Shown: positions 47,742 through 58,905 of the stretch, piece after piece
Layout: every line of letters starts with the position of its first letter
How positions within the stretch are numbered: position 1 is the first letter of the stretch
From: Pomphorhynchus laevis
Taxonomy: Eukaryota; Acanthocephala; Palaeacanthocephala; Echinorhynchida; Pomphorhynchidae
Direction: 5' to 3'
NCBI GenBank assembly: GCA_012934845.2
Contig: WNNJ02000494.1
Location: 62,001-126,000, forward strand
DNA: 64,000 nt
Program-made: the position numbers and the translations under genes
Notes under the pieces: model-generated
Told to the model about the DNA's origin: nothing
Database searches by the model: none
The model's input: the letters and a program-made list of their open reading frames with translations, nothing else

Positions 47742-48140
47742 CCACTCCCCACCTTCACGAGTCGAATAAAATACCTGGGGTTAACCGTTACGGTGAACTG
47801 GTCGGCGAAAGCTGACCTTGATAGACTTAAACGTATCTTTAAAAAAGCTAGGTGGGCCCTGAAACGGGCCCATCATCTGTCATTGAAAGGGAAAACCCAG
47901 GTGCGCCTTTGGGGTACCTGAGCTATCTCGGGATTAGTCTTCTTTTCGAGAGGACGTCCCCCTGAGCAAAGTCTAAGGTTTCTTAAGCTCCTCGTCTCTC
48001 GATTACCCAGCATAGTCCACGACCATTGGATTCTTCGGAGGGGGTGAAAGACCCTGGGTGGTCAGTCGAAAGGCGGCGTGTTGGATCGGTTGGGGGGCTC
48101 AGATCCCCTGGACCTGAGGCCGTAAATGGAAGAAGATGGA

Positions 48141-50049
48141 AGACGATTGCTTGAGTTTTTGACTTTTTTGTTGACTTGTCTTGTTCATTGTTATGATATC
48201 TTATTTATCTTGTATTTAAGATAAATATTAAATAATTATCTTGTATTATTATTAAAAGAGATTACTCGTAAAAGTACATGTGACAGCGTGTCTATTTTAT
48301 TTCTAATTACGAAAATATATTGAATATTTCTCAGTCAGATCATAAAACTTGTCATTTCTTACATAATAATCAAAGCCGTTTATATTATTAAAGCTGATCC
48401 ACTGACATTTCATCAACGGTCATAGTGTATCCGTTAATCCTTATCTACTTGCATATTTCATATTATTATACAAACTGTTCATTGCATCATAAGATTTTTC
48501 GACTTTTTATTGTCAAAACAACCTTATCATCTCTTACGCTTTCTCGGCTTTATAATATTTTGTGATTTTTTTCATAAGCCAACAAGTGATTAACATCTTA
48601 AAAATATGTTTGAGTGAATTCGCAACATTATATTTTAATTACATTCGTAGCATTACATCTTTTTCAATTGATTTATATCTTGAAAATATGTTTAAGCGAA
48701 TTCGCAACATTATATTTTATGCAAATTGCAACATATTTAAATATTCGTTAAATTGTAAACCTTGCGTCAATAAATATCGCCAATTTTAAATTTTTTTAAC
48801 AATCAACGAGATTTTATGAATTTGCAAAAAATAACGTTTGATTTTTCTCAGAAAATTGTGAGAATGCAACGCCTGACACAATAAATTATTTTTTACTTCA
48901 AAAATACGTAAAAGACATTATTACAATTATAATTTATAACAAAATATTTAAATATTACAATTTTAAATGACTTCAAGTGGATACGTTTGAAAAAATTTCG
49001 AAGTGAAATTCTGGCAAATTTATTTGATGCGAGAATGTTTTAAATGTCATTCACAATAGAATAGCTAAACCCTTTTTAAATTGGTGCGTGATAGACCTTG
49101 ATGTTGCGAAAGACAAGAATTTTCCGACTATCGATATTAAAGTCTACTTGACTAAAAAATGAGAAAATTTTCAAAAGTTGTACATCATTACACTTAAAAA
49201 TATTTATCGGTACAATTCTTCAATTATTGATGTTACAAAAACAATAGCTGTCTAAATTCATGTAATACAAAAATAACAGCTCATATATCATTTTTACCTT
49301 CCACTAAAATATAAAATTGATATACTACGCATGCGTTTCCTTTAAATATAGGTTATATGTATAAATTATATTATATGGTTAAATTAGATATCAAAGTGCT
49401 TTTCAGTTCTATGATTGTTCGTACAAGGTAAATTCATCTAACTAAGGCTAGTTTTAATATACGACTTTATTTAACCATAAATAACCGTAATATCACAGCT
49501 GCACTATTTAAAAAATAGGTTTTATTTTTTATTATTTTTTATAAAAGATATTTTAGTAACTATAGAACTAGTTGATGGTCATATTGGTTACGTTTTAGAG
49601 TACATATCAATTCTATATCTAATCTTAGGGTGACGTATATACATGGTAACTCTATCAAATAGGGAGTCCTTGTTTGCCGAGTTTCACATTTTTATGTCCA
49701 ATAATGGAATTGTATTCATTTGTTGATCATACAATTATTAAAGTTCAAGAGAATTGTCGATATTTGGATGCAGGATGAGGAATAGTCGAGACTAAGAGCT
49801 GACGAGCCCGATAAGCAACCTTCATGAAATTGGATACTAATTTCCATATTTAAGTTAACGGATGTGATCTTTGACGATTATATATGTTAGTATTATGAAT
49901 TGAATACGATATTAGCGTGAACAGACAAAACGACAAAAATTGCTAGTGCATTAAATAATAAAAGATTCGAAGAATTGTGGTTTAATACACACAAATACAG
50001 CGTAATTTGTATTCACTATTAATCTTCAGTTTATTGTCTGTTCATAACA
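48141..50049. other. A+T-rich stretch
   Basis: Contains a short direct repeat (AAATATGTTT-AG-GAATTCGC and 14 bp more, at about 48602 and 48686). Protein-like open blocks were seen at 49028-49159 (NRIAKPFLNWCVIDLDVAKD) and 49562-49762 but could not be joined into a convincing gene. Confidence 0.35.
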
Positions 50050-50195
50050 ATTGAATTTTATTTTAAATTTAAATTTTAAACTTTGACTTGATATAAATAT
50101 AAATTGTATAAAATCTTAAATAATTATTTATCATTATTTTTTTATTATATATCGTATAAAATACGTTGACTCAGTTACTTGATCTAATCGATTAG
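50050..50195 (+). repeat. A+T-rich dispersed repeat, copy d
   Basis: TTTGACTTGATATAAATATA, ATTGTATAAAATCTTAAATA and AAAATACGTTGACTCAGTTA. It is the plus-strand equivalent of 6612-6800 read backwards. Confidence 0.75.
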
Positions 50196-50269
50196 ATTTA
50201 CAAACTTGTCCACCTTTTTAACGTTTTTCCAGTAAATTCTGAATATTTACTTGTTGATCCAATGTCAAT

Positions 50270-50455
50270 TTCTCAATATGCTTTTAAAACATTGATTAAA
50301 GATATATGGTCTTCTGGTAGTCTACCTCGTGAAAATAATATAAAGGTGGCTATTGTCCAAGCTTTCCAAACCCGAAGTTGCAATGATGAGTATAACTAGT
50401 TTCACTGATTTCAGATAAACCTCTCAGATTGACGCAATCTTTTTTAAAAACGACT
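50270..50455 (+). mobile_element. LINE RT fragment, plus strand
   Basis: SQYAFKTLIKDIWSSGSLPR then NNIKVAIVQAL and ITSFTDFR match the run-up to RT motif 1 (IxxIWxxGxxPxxWKxAxVxPxxK...FRPISL). It lies tail to tail with the minus-strand LINE to its right. Confidence 0.55.
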
Positions 50456-50975
50456 ACATCATGGCGTTCTGATAGAAAACGGTCGAAGAGATAACCAAGT
50501 TTGCGTACTCTGCGAGAACATGTCTCTAATGGAAAGTGTGCCATTCGATATTTTGTTAAAAATTTTAAAAATTTGTTTCTTTAATGTCTGTTGTGCTTTG
50601 GATGATTTTGCACAAACTATAAGTTCTCTTTCGTTGTCGTTTAATGTGAGCCCAAGTTGAGAAGTTGGTAAATTCATCTACGAAAAAATATATGTATCAA
50701 TTAATATCTTAAATGTCGGTCGTTTAATAATAAATGTCGCATCATCCGCATAAGTGACATAGCTAATATTTGGGGAATATGTTTTAGAAATTAATATTGA
50801 TGTCTACCGAAACATTATTGGAGATAGAGATGATACCTACGATACTCCTTTTGTCGAGTAGAAAAACTTTTTTCACTCTTGTCTTGATAAAAGTACCGTT
50901 CTGTCATAAACACATCATGAACGCGGCTAATTAAGTTGTCAGAAAATTGAAAATCATCAGGGAATCAATAATACT
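50456..50975 (-). mobile_element. older LINE, RT 3' part (minus strand), split by an insertion
   Basis: Minus strand: SDNLISRVHDVFMTERYF (between motifs A and B), then SSLSPIMFR (motif B), SYVTYADDATFII near 50770-50730 (YADD catalytic box) and QLGLTLNDNERELIVCAKSS at 50650-50590 (motif D region). The upstream part of the same RT is at 52815-53600. Confidence 0.7.
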
Positions 50976-52814
50976 GTCAATTGAGACGTTATCGTCTCAA
51001 TATTGATACGTTATCGTTAAAGTGCTTCTACTCTCTAAGCGTCGACTACGTCACGCTTTTCGAGTCTATCACCGCTCTCTCAGACGTGATATCCGCTAGC
51101 TCACTCCGTGATTTCTATCTTGCTCTTCGCTGGTTTCATCTCCGCCTACTGCGTATAAATGCAACTCTTTCTAAGAGCATAAAATCAACACTTCATTCAA
51201 CTCTAAGTCTCACTAGCATACTTTTAACTAAATCCTTTCTCGCTCAGATTCGTCTTGCAACATCAATTCCCATGATTATTCGACATTTCTTCAGACCAAA
51301 GTATCTCCGCTGCTCTCTCACAATCCCGCCTTCATTCCATCTCACTGTTACTCGTCTAGCCTCATCCTCTCGGAAATCCTTCATCTTCTGTCATCACCTG
51401 CCTACCTCATACTAAAATCTATATGGTCATCGATTACCCCTTTCCTCACCACCTTGTTTAACTCGTCCATCCGCTGTCATATCTTCCTTTCACACTTGAA
51501 ATCTGCAATCGTTCGTCCCTTCCTTAAAAAACAACCGTTCGACTCCTTACTTCCTTCTAGCTATCGCCCAATTTCACACCTCCATAATATTTCGAAGCTC
51601 TAAGAACGTCTTATCTTAATACAGATCTACGTTTATCTCTCTTCATCCAACTTGTACCCTATGTTTCAATACGCTTTCCGCACTAATCACTCTGCAGAAA
51701 TCGCCTGTATGGAAGTTTACAACGAACTACTCCTTTCTCGTGACAATGATCTATACAGTGTTCTTATCTCCCTTGACCTCTCATCCACGTTCAACATCGT
51801 CGACAACTCCATCTTCCTATCTCGCCTTCGTAATGATTACGACTGTTCAAATTCATCACCCTCTCCTCCAATCCCTATTTTCTGCGGGGTACCACAAGAT
51901 TCAGTCCTAAGACCACTGTTTTTCTCTCTTCTACTTGGCGATCTCTCTCCGTTTATCAAACCTTACTCCTTTAACGTCATACAATACGCCGATGACATCA
52001 TCATATATGCTCATGCATCCATCCATCACATACACGATATCGAATTTCTGCCTCCAACTGTCTTTCTTCTATCTACAAACGTCTCTCCTATCTTCGTCAC
52101 GTTCTAAACACGTACAAGTCCAAAATAATGTGGATCCTGCCCCGTCACCCTAACATATCTCCTCCCCTGTATCTTTTACCTCATCAATCATCCCCATAGT
52201 CCACACTCTCACTTTCTTAGGCTTTCATATCCATGATCACCTTTCCCTTAAAACCTTCGTCCGTGAGTCTGCGTGTCTAACTTAATTCTCCGTGACATAA
52301 GCCGTGTTCTCCCTCTTATCGACTTCCGTTCTTGTATGTCTCTTTTTATATTGCTTTGCTTCACTAAAACCGATTACTGCCTCATACTTTTCGCAAATTC
52401 TCCAAAATCCATCATCCTACACTTACAACGCATCACACATCCACATATCTTTCCCAACTCTCCCGGCCAACCATCCACATCCGCATACAACTCCGCCTTC
52501 TCGTCACTTTTCGTCACATCGTTGTCGACTCCCCATCGTTCATCAACCTCTCTTTCTTAGTCGACGCTCGCCCCACCTCTCTATCGCTGCGTTCCTGTCA
52601 TTCCGGCTTACTCCACGTTCCCAATTACCCTAACAACTACGGTCTTCGATCCTTCCTCGCATTTGCCACGCTCTCTCCTTTATCAATCAGTTCCCTCTCG
52701 ACGTCCGCCGCGCTCCCTCCTTTATCACATTCAAATACCTTTCCGTTCCCACCTTCTCGACACATGATTTAGACTTCTTTATTCGTGGTAATGAGCGTGC
52801 GCTAGCACGCATTT
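50976..52814 (+). mobile_element. CR1-like LINE (copy H), inserted inside the older LINE
   Basis: Plus strand: FQYAFRTNHSAEIACMEVYN at 51660-51720 (motif 2), LISLDLSSTFNIVDNSIFLS at 51760-51820 (motif A), FCGVPQDSVLRPLFFSLLLG at 51880-51940 (motif B), VIQYADDIIIYAHAS at 51970-52015 (motif C), and a typical C-terminal region to about 52770. It ends with AGCGTGCGCTAGCACGC, a hairpin shared in form with the 3' end of the LINE at 53.8-57.5 kb. It is 5'-truncated (endonuclease absent) and contains stops. Confidence 0.82.
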
Positions 52815-53600
52815 GCTACGTAAAAATAAATCTATTTTTTATCGAATGCTGCTTTTAAATCAATTGCGATCAACAATCTTAAAAAGTTCTGACAATTAAT
52901 CATTGCGCTATAAATGTGGCGGTCGCAGTTTGTACGGATTTACCTTCCGTGAACAAATGAACACACTCTGGGATAATATCATATTCTTTGATTAACAATC
53001 GTATTTTAGCTTAAACGATCTTTTGTATATCAGTGCATTTTTAATGACAATTGGTATAAGCTGAGATGATTCTTGAATGGATTTTTCCTGTGATTCTTTG
53101 CTGTATTATTGGATTCCCATTCTTCCGCAGAATTCATCATATTAGCCTATTTTTCTCTTGAGGTACTGTTCACTGCGTTTGCCACTTTCGGACAAACTGA
53201 AATACCATTGTCAGATAATGTATTTTCTCGGTCCCACACTAATAATATGTCTAACGTGCATAAATCAGTTTTACCACGGATCATCGGTTTTATATAAGTG
53301 CTTTGGATAAAGTTTCTTTTGAATGATCGTTGATAATATTGGTCATAACATTCACATATGAACTTTCAGGAATCCACTTCGCTGCCGATTTCCCATGTGT
53401 GATTTTATTTGCTTTGATTGTTTTTCATCATTTGCTACAATTTGGTTCACATTGTATAATGTGTATCATATCCATTTCTAATTGACATATCGTGCTTTCC
53501 AGTAAACTTTTGACACTTGTCATTTATTTTGTTTTTGAAGTTTAATAATAATGATTTACAAAAAATAAAATACAGGACAAATATGTTAGATATATAGGTT
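52815..53600 (-). mobile_element. older LINE, RT 5' part (minus strand)
   Basis: Minus strand: PECVHLFTEGKSVQTATATF near 52980-52920 (motif 2 region) and LIAIDLKAAFDK at 52868-52833 (motif A). The frame then meets the end of the inserted plus-strand LINE. Motifs B and C of the same domain resume beyond it, at 50.9-50.7 kb. Both pieces are strongly decayed. Confidence 0.65.
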
Positions 53601-53651
53601 AGAAAAGACTAAAAAAAACAGAAAACAAAAGGTTTATCATCTTCTTTCTTC

Positions 53652-53816
53652 CATCTCCATAATAATCACGGCCTCAGGTCCGGAGGGATCTGAGCCCCAC
53701 AGCCAATCCAACACCCCGCTCTCCGACTGAACCACCCGGGGTCTTTCACCCCCGAAGAGCCCCATCGAGGCGGACTATGCTGGGTAATCGAGAGATAAGC
53801 AGCTTTAAGGTGGCAT
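53652..53816 (-). mobile_element. 3' end of a family-BC LINE, minus strand (copy E)
   Basis: Reverse complement of the shared 3' end: ACGGCCTCAGGTCC, CTGAGCCCCACAGCCAATCC, CGACTGAACCACCCGGGGTC and GGACTATGCTGGGTAATCGA. It is strongly 5'-truncated and abuts the 3' end of the next LINE. Confidence 0.9.
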
Positions 53817-56800
53817 ATGCTTACCAGCTGCACGCTTACAAGAAAAAATAAAAAACAGCAAAAAGATAAATAAGTTAAATTGTTTAAATGATATCGGATT
53901 TTGCGTTTGAAATAACGATGAGGTTAATTGGCGTATATAAATGGCCAGATGATTCGACGAGAGAGGAGCAGCTACAAGGAATGAGCGGAAGTCAAAAAAG
54001 TAGAGTAGTTTGAGACGTAAAATAAAGAAATTACGGGAACGCAAAGAACAGTAAATAGGACGAGAAATGTCGAGAAAAGGAAGGTTGAGAAATGAAGGGG
54101 TATGAGAAGTTATAAGGCGAAAAGCAATGATAAAAAGACGAATTTGAACACGAGAATAAATGGTAGGCAAATCGAAAGAAACAAAATGGTGGGATGTATG
54201 ATCAAAACGACGAAGACGGAGGAAAATTCGGACAGCTGCGTTGACGATGCGTTGTATTGGAAAAACAGTGAATTTAGGTGAGTTGGAAAATAGACTAAGA
54301 CAATAATCAAGTCTTGAGAAAAGACATGAGAGTCATAAAAGAAGGGAAATCGATCAATCTACTAATTTGAAGGAGGTTGCGGAGAATTAAGGTAGATGAG
54401 CATACTTTATCTCTAACAAAAGGTTTAAGTGAAAGTCAGTTTTCGAAATAGAACCCTAAGAAAACGAGATTGTCAACGATAGGAAGAATTGTAGAATTTA
54501 ATGATACAGAGGGAGGTTCCAAGACGGGACGTCATGAAAGGATCCACATTGTTTTGGATTTATTAGGTTCAGAGTAAGACGACGAGAATAAATTTGATTG
54601 AAAATTGAGCCAAGACAGTTGGAAGCAGAAATACTAAGATTATGAATACGATAAGCATGTGCATGATCATATATGATAATGTCATCAGCATATTACACAA
54701 CATGGAAGTATGAGAAATAGAAGACAAATCAGCGAAAGAGAAAAGCAAATGGCCTAATACGAAGCCTTGTGGAACACTGGACGGGATGGAAGAAGGATGA
54801 GAAAGAGGAGAGTTAAAACTAACGCGAAAAGTACGGTTTGATAGATATGAAGAAAACCAAGCTACAGTAGGTAAAGAGAAGCCATAATCATGACAAAGAC
54901 GATGGAGAAGAATCGAGTGATTGATGATGTCAAAAGCAGATTATAGATTAAGAGAAACTATGATACATAATTTTTGATCGCGCGAGATGGGTAAGTCGTT
55001 ATAGACTTTAAGACGGGCAATTTCAGTAAAGTAATTAGAGCGAAAAGCGGCTGGGAAGGGAGAAAACTAGTTGTATAGAAAGAGATATACATTAACTTGC
55101 TTGAGAACACGACGCTCAAGGAGTTAAGAGTGGGCTGAGAGAAGTGAGATAGGACGGTACGAAAATGATAGTGATGGGTCGAGATATTGCTTTTTGAGGA
55201 GCGGGCGAACATTGGTGCATTTCCAGTAGGAATGAAATGTGCGGCTGCGGATAGACAAGTTGAACAATGTGGTTAGGAAGGGTGATATAGATGAGCAGAT
55301 ATTTTTAAGCAAGTGAGTGGGAATTGGGTCAGAAGGAGATGTGTTATTAGGTAATGACAGAAAAACCGAAGAAACTTTATCAGACGAAACGGGAAGAAGG
55401 TGGAATAGCTCTGGGAGGGAAGTATTTAATGATAAAAGAGGCTGTAAAGGGCATATAGGTAGAAGGGAAAGTAAATTAGATAGCTTAGATTGTAGTTAAG
55501 AAGAAAATTCATCAGGCTTTATATTACAAGGGGTAGATGAACGGGATGAATTAAGTTTAAGATTTTCCAATAAGATTTAGAGTTGGAATATGGTTCAAGT
55601 TGATTTCGCCAAAAGAGAGTACGTTTAGTACGCATAAGAATGAGATTGGAACGGCGGATAGAAAGATAGGAAACAAGGAGATTTTGAGTGTGTGAGTTTG
55701 GAGAACTTTTAAGAAAACGATTAAGCACACGAAAAGAGTGACGGAGTTGACGCTTAGAAAGACAAGTCGGAATCTAACCAAGGAGCATGACACAAGCGCT
55801 GAAAACGTCGAGGTCGAATAGGCAAAAGGTGATTGAGGATCGACGTAAGTTTAGAATCAAACAGAATGTAGAAATCATCGTAAGACAGATAGTTAAGTAG
55901 AAGTGAAAAGAGTGAAGAATTGAGTAAGGCTTCGCAGAGAATAGGGATATCGGGAAGCTTCCAAGGTCGACATGGAGTAGCTAATGTTGGAGGCGGAGAA
56001 GGAAGATGGGGACGAGTAAGAGTGACAAGGAAATACTCAAATAAGCAAGATCAGTAATTGACAAGGAGGTATAGGCATTTAAGCAGTTAGGAACAGCAAT
56101 GATGTCGAGAGCACTGCCGAGAATATGAGTTGGGCTTGTTGAAAGCAATTTATAGTTAAAATCAGAAAAAGATAGTTAGAGTGATAGAGTCAGAGTCAGC
56201 TGGACGATCAAGACGAATGTTTAAGTCACCGAGAAGAAAAGAATGAGTATAATACATTTAACAATGAGAGAGAATATCTGCAAAGTCGTTAAAGAACATA
56301 CGCGAGGAGGCAGCTGAGTCTAGACGGTATATAATCACAAATGCCACAGGGAAATAGTTGATAATCTGCATATGAGTAATTCGAACGAAGTGTAACAAAT
56401 GTTAGCGTTTATTTTAATTAGAGACGTTGGGTGACGAGCAATGGTAACAATACCGCCATGATTAAAAACAGTAGATGTAGGAGATACAATTGGACGAACT
56501 TATTCAACTAAACAACAACGAGAACGACATAGACGACGAATAGCAAGATCATCAGATTCAAAATGTCATGATTTGATAATGCAGAGAATATCGATAGATA
56601 GTTGATCGAAGATATCAAGGAGCAGATCAGCCTTATGAAGAATGGAGCGAGTGTTGAAAAGACTAAGATGAAAAGTATGCTCAGGATCGAGATCGACTAG
56701 CAAAGAAGACAGAGGGATAGACGGGACGCCATCGATTTTTGACCTCATTTGTACGACGTGAAAATTTGACGGATTGATAAGGATTACTCGCCGTTTGTTT

Positions 56801-57480
56801 CACGTCGATGTTTCTCAATGCGAGCTAAATTGACCTAAGCAATATCAGAAGGAAAAGCGGTCAGGATAGATACGACAAGTACATAAAGTGGTAACAAGCT
56901 TATAACGCTGGGAGAGTACCAAGGAAGCATGTGAACTATGTCGGAAAACGATTTTTAAGAGTGGAAGACTGAGATGATTGGATTTAGTGGATTTGTTTAA
57001 CCGAATAAAAGATACAGGAGCGATATTATTGAAAAGGTATGGGTTATAACCAGAAAGAATGCTAAGATATGCCGGAAATTAGATACATCATCATCGAGGT
57101 GAGATTGTGGAGAAGCAGATTTGGGAAGTTTTAAGTTAGATATGATAATACAGCGATCGGGCGAAGAAAAACGATTACGTGGATGTCGTGGACGGACAGA
57201 GCTGGTAGGAGTAGAGGCAGAAGACCATGTAGAAGTGGGACTGACAGGGGTGCTCGATGGAGAATTAAGATAGGTTGGAGCATGTGTGATAGAAGATGAG
57301 TGTTGAATCGGTTGATCGGAGATGTTACTGGAGATGATTTTGACAAAAGGATGTAAATTATTGAGAATAATACGGGGGAGGTAAAGTAAGGAGTACGTGA
57401 AACGAAGAATGAAGTATGAGATATATTTAGATGGGGGAGGAATAGGAAATAGGCGGTATGAGATAAACATCTTTGATACC
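53810..57480 (-). mobile_element. near full-length CR1-like LINE (copy I)
   Basis: Minus strand, 5' to 3': an ORF1-like frame at 57470-56997 (proline/serine-rich centre), endonuclease with NTRSILHKADLLLDIFDQLS at 56675-56615 and RLDRPADSDSITL near 56220, RT approach SYWKCTNVRPLLKKQYLDP at 55240-55180 and SYRPISLLSA at 55155-55128, motif A SAFDIINHSILLHRL near 54935-54890, motif B SVPQGFVLGHLLFSF near 54775-54730, motif C YADDIIIYDHA near 54685-54655, and the C-terminal tail PFLDISRPIYCSLRSRNFF to the stop at 53805. It ends with AAGCGTGCAGCTGG and GCATATGCCAC. Frames are broken in several places. Confidence 0.85.
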
Positions 57481-58533
57481 TCTGTAGTATGTTTGATTGC
57501 TACATCATCATTTTATTTGTATCACTAAACTTAAATGATACAACCGGTAGTTTGAACAAAAATAAATAAGCGTTTAATATTTTAAACGTTCAAAAACTCA
57601 AGCCGTAAAATATTTAATAATTAAAAATAACTATTTTAAAAAATTATTTGACAAACTAAGTGGCTTCCAATCAATTACAATTTAAAATGCAATATCAATT
57701 GCAATTTAAATATTGATTTTAGAAATTTACAGATTAAATCTATTTTGATTTTATATATTGAATATTCTTTCAATGCTTTATCCACTTAAATTTAAAAAAA
57801 TTAAATATTTTCAATTGACTGTTCACTTATTGGTTTCTATTATTTATTAGTGGAGAGAGTAAAATACAAAATTTTTTATTTTAAATATCGAATTTGTGAT
57901 AGTCACATGCTATCATCAGGATAAATTTGCACAGAATATTTTTATTGTATAATTAATAATAAAGATTTTCTTAAAAACATACTGTTTAATTAATTATAAA
58001 ACTGTCAATTACATTACTTTGTGCATCAGATCAAGAGTGTCAATTGTACATTTTACATTGCACAGCGCATTAAACGAATATATGTGTTTTGTTAAGAACA
58101 TCATTGTTATTGTTGAATAGATGTGCTCCTTATTAAAGCACAGCATAAATTTAAATAAATTTAAAATAACTTAAATAACTTAAATTTAAATAAATTTAAA
58201 TGTTTGTTCACTTATCATCAAATTTAAATAGCAATGTAGCATATTGTTAATAACAAAGTATGAAGGAAGGGAATTTAATGATACAAAATTTCAATAACCA
58301 TGGAAATGTAAATTAATAATAAATTTCCCCAGATAATGGCATTTGAGTATCGTAAGTTTGATTAAATAATAATATTTCCTATTCTCTTCTTTTCTTAATG
58401 TTCTGTAAATGTGGAGATATAATTTATTTTGTAAATTAATTATTATAATTATTAATTATTCAATTAATAATAATTTATTATTTTTTCACTTATCATAACT
58501 TATCTTCTCTCTATAAATTTTCTCTCTTGGATA
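57481..58533. other. A+T-rich stretch with one hammerhead-like string
   Basis: No gene seen. On the minus strand at 57919-57885 is CTGATGA-ATAG... (CTGATG, ATAG, 7-base loop, CTAT) followed by a degenerate GAAA position. Repeats of TTTAAATAAATTTAAAT occur near 58150-58200. Confidence 0.35.
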
Positions 58534-58620
58534 GATAAAATAGTGCGAGAAATAAGAAAATATAAAGATAATTTTATGTAAAAACAGATTTAATTAAAAT
58601 TAAGGTAGACTTTCTTTACT
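58534..58620. repeat. 87-bp direct repeat, copy 1
   Basis: GATAAAATAGTGCGAGAAAT ... TATAAAGATAATTTTATGTA ... TAGACTTTCTTTAC recurs at 63214-63301 (offset 4680). Confidence 0.85.
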
Positions 58621-58675
58621 AATGCATTATGTGCCAATTAGTTTTTTTTAGTTTCCAGTATTGATTGCATAAGTT

Positions 58676-58704
58676 TGCCAAAATCACGAAGCGTGATTTT
58701 GGCA
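58676..58704. repeat. perfect 13-bp hairpin
   Basis: TGCCAAAATCACG, loop AAG, then its exact complement. Confidence 0.95.
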
Positions 58705-58905
58705 CGGTTATTATTATATTGCACGGATTTTGCATTATTATTTTATCAAATAATTCTATAAGACCTAACACTGTACAAAGAAAAAAAAACATAATGCCTG
58801 CCGAGCCGTACGTGTGAACACTTCAAAATGTTTAATACTAGGAAAGTATTAACACTTTACGTATAGACTTTTTCAATATCACGCTGTAAGCGGAAATAGT
58901 CTTCT

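Larger units (their letters stand above)
44590..48140 (+). mobile_element. family-BC LINE, best-preserved copy C
   Basis: A two-ORF LINE of the I/Jockey-like build. The ORF1 remnant spans 44600-45360 and ends in zinc knuckles (HCSRCHKWGS, then HPAWSRKCGCFKAY). The APE endonuclease starts near 45690 (LNILQWDSGGAS) and has GDFNDRTGRWINA at 46100-46140. A 194-codon linker ORF lies at 46247-46831 and the RT in a 267-codon open frame at 46938-47741. The region after RT (YLGLTVTVNWSAKADLDRL) is at 47765-47830, and the 3' untranslated end at 47990-48125 has short complementary words (GGACC...GGCC; GGGG...CCCC). Endonuclease and ORF1 are frame-broken, so the copy is inactive, but it is younger than copy B. 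Confidence 0.9.

Noticed and set aside
48562-48789. 75-codon plus-strand frame
   Set aside because: It contains a short direct repeat, is Ile/Phe/Asn-rich as expected for A+T-rich DNA, and has no recognisable domain.
49785-49850. CTGACGAG string followed later by GAAA
   Set aside because: No helix II can be formed between them, so a hammerhead is not supported.
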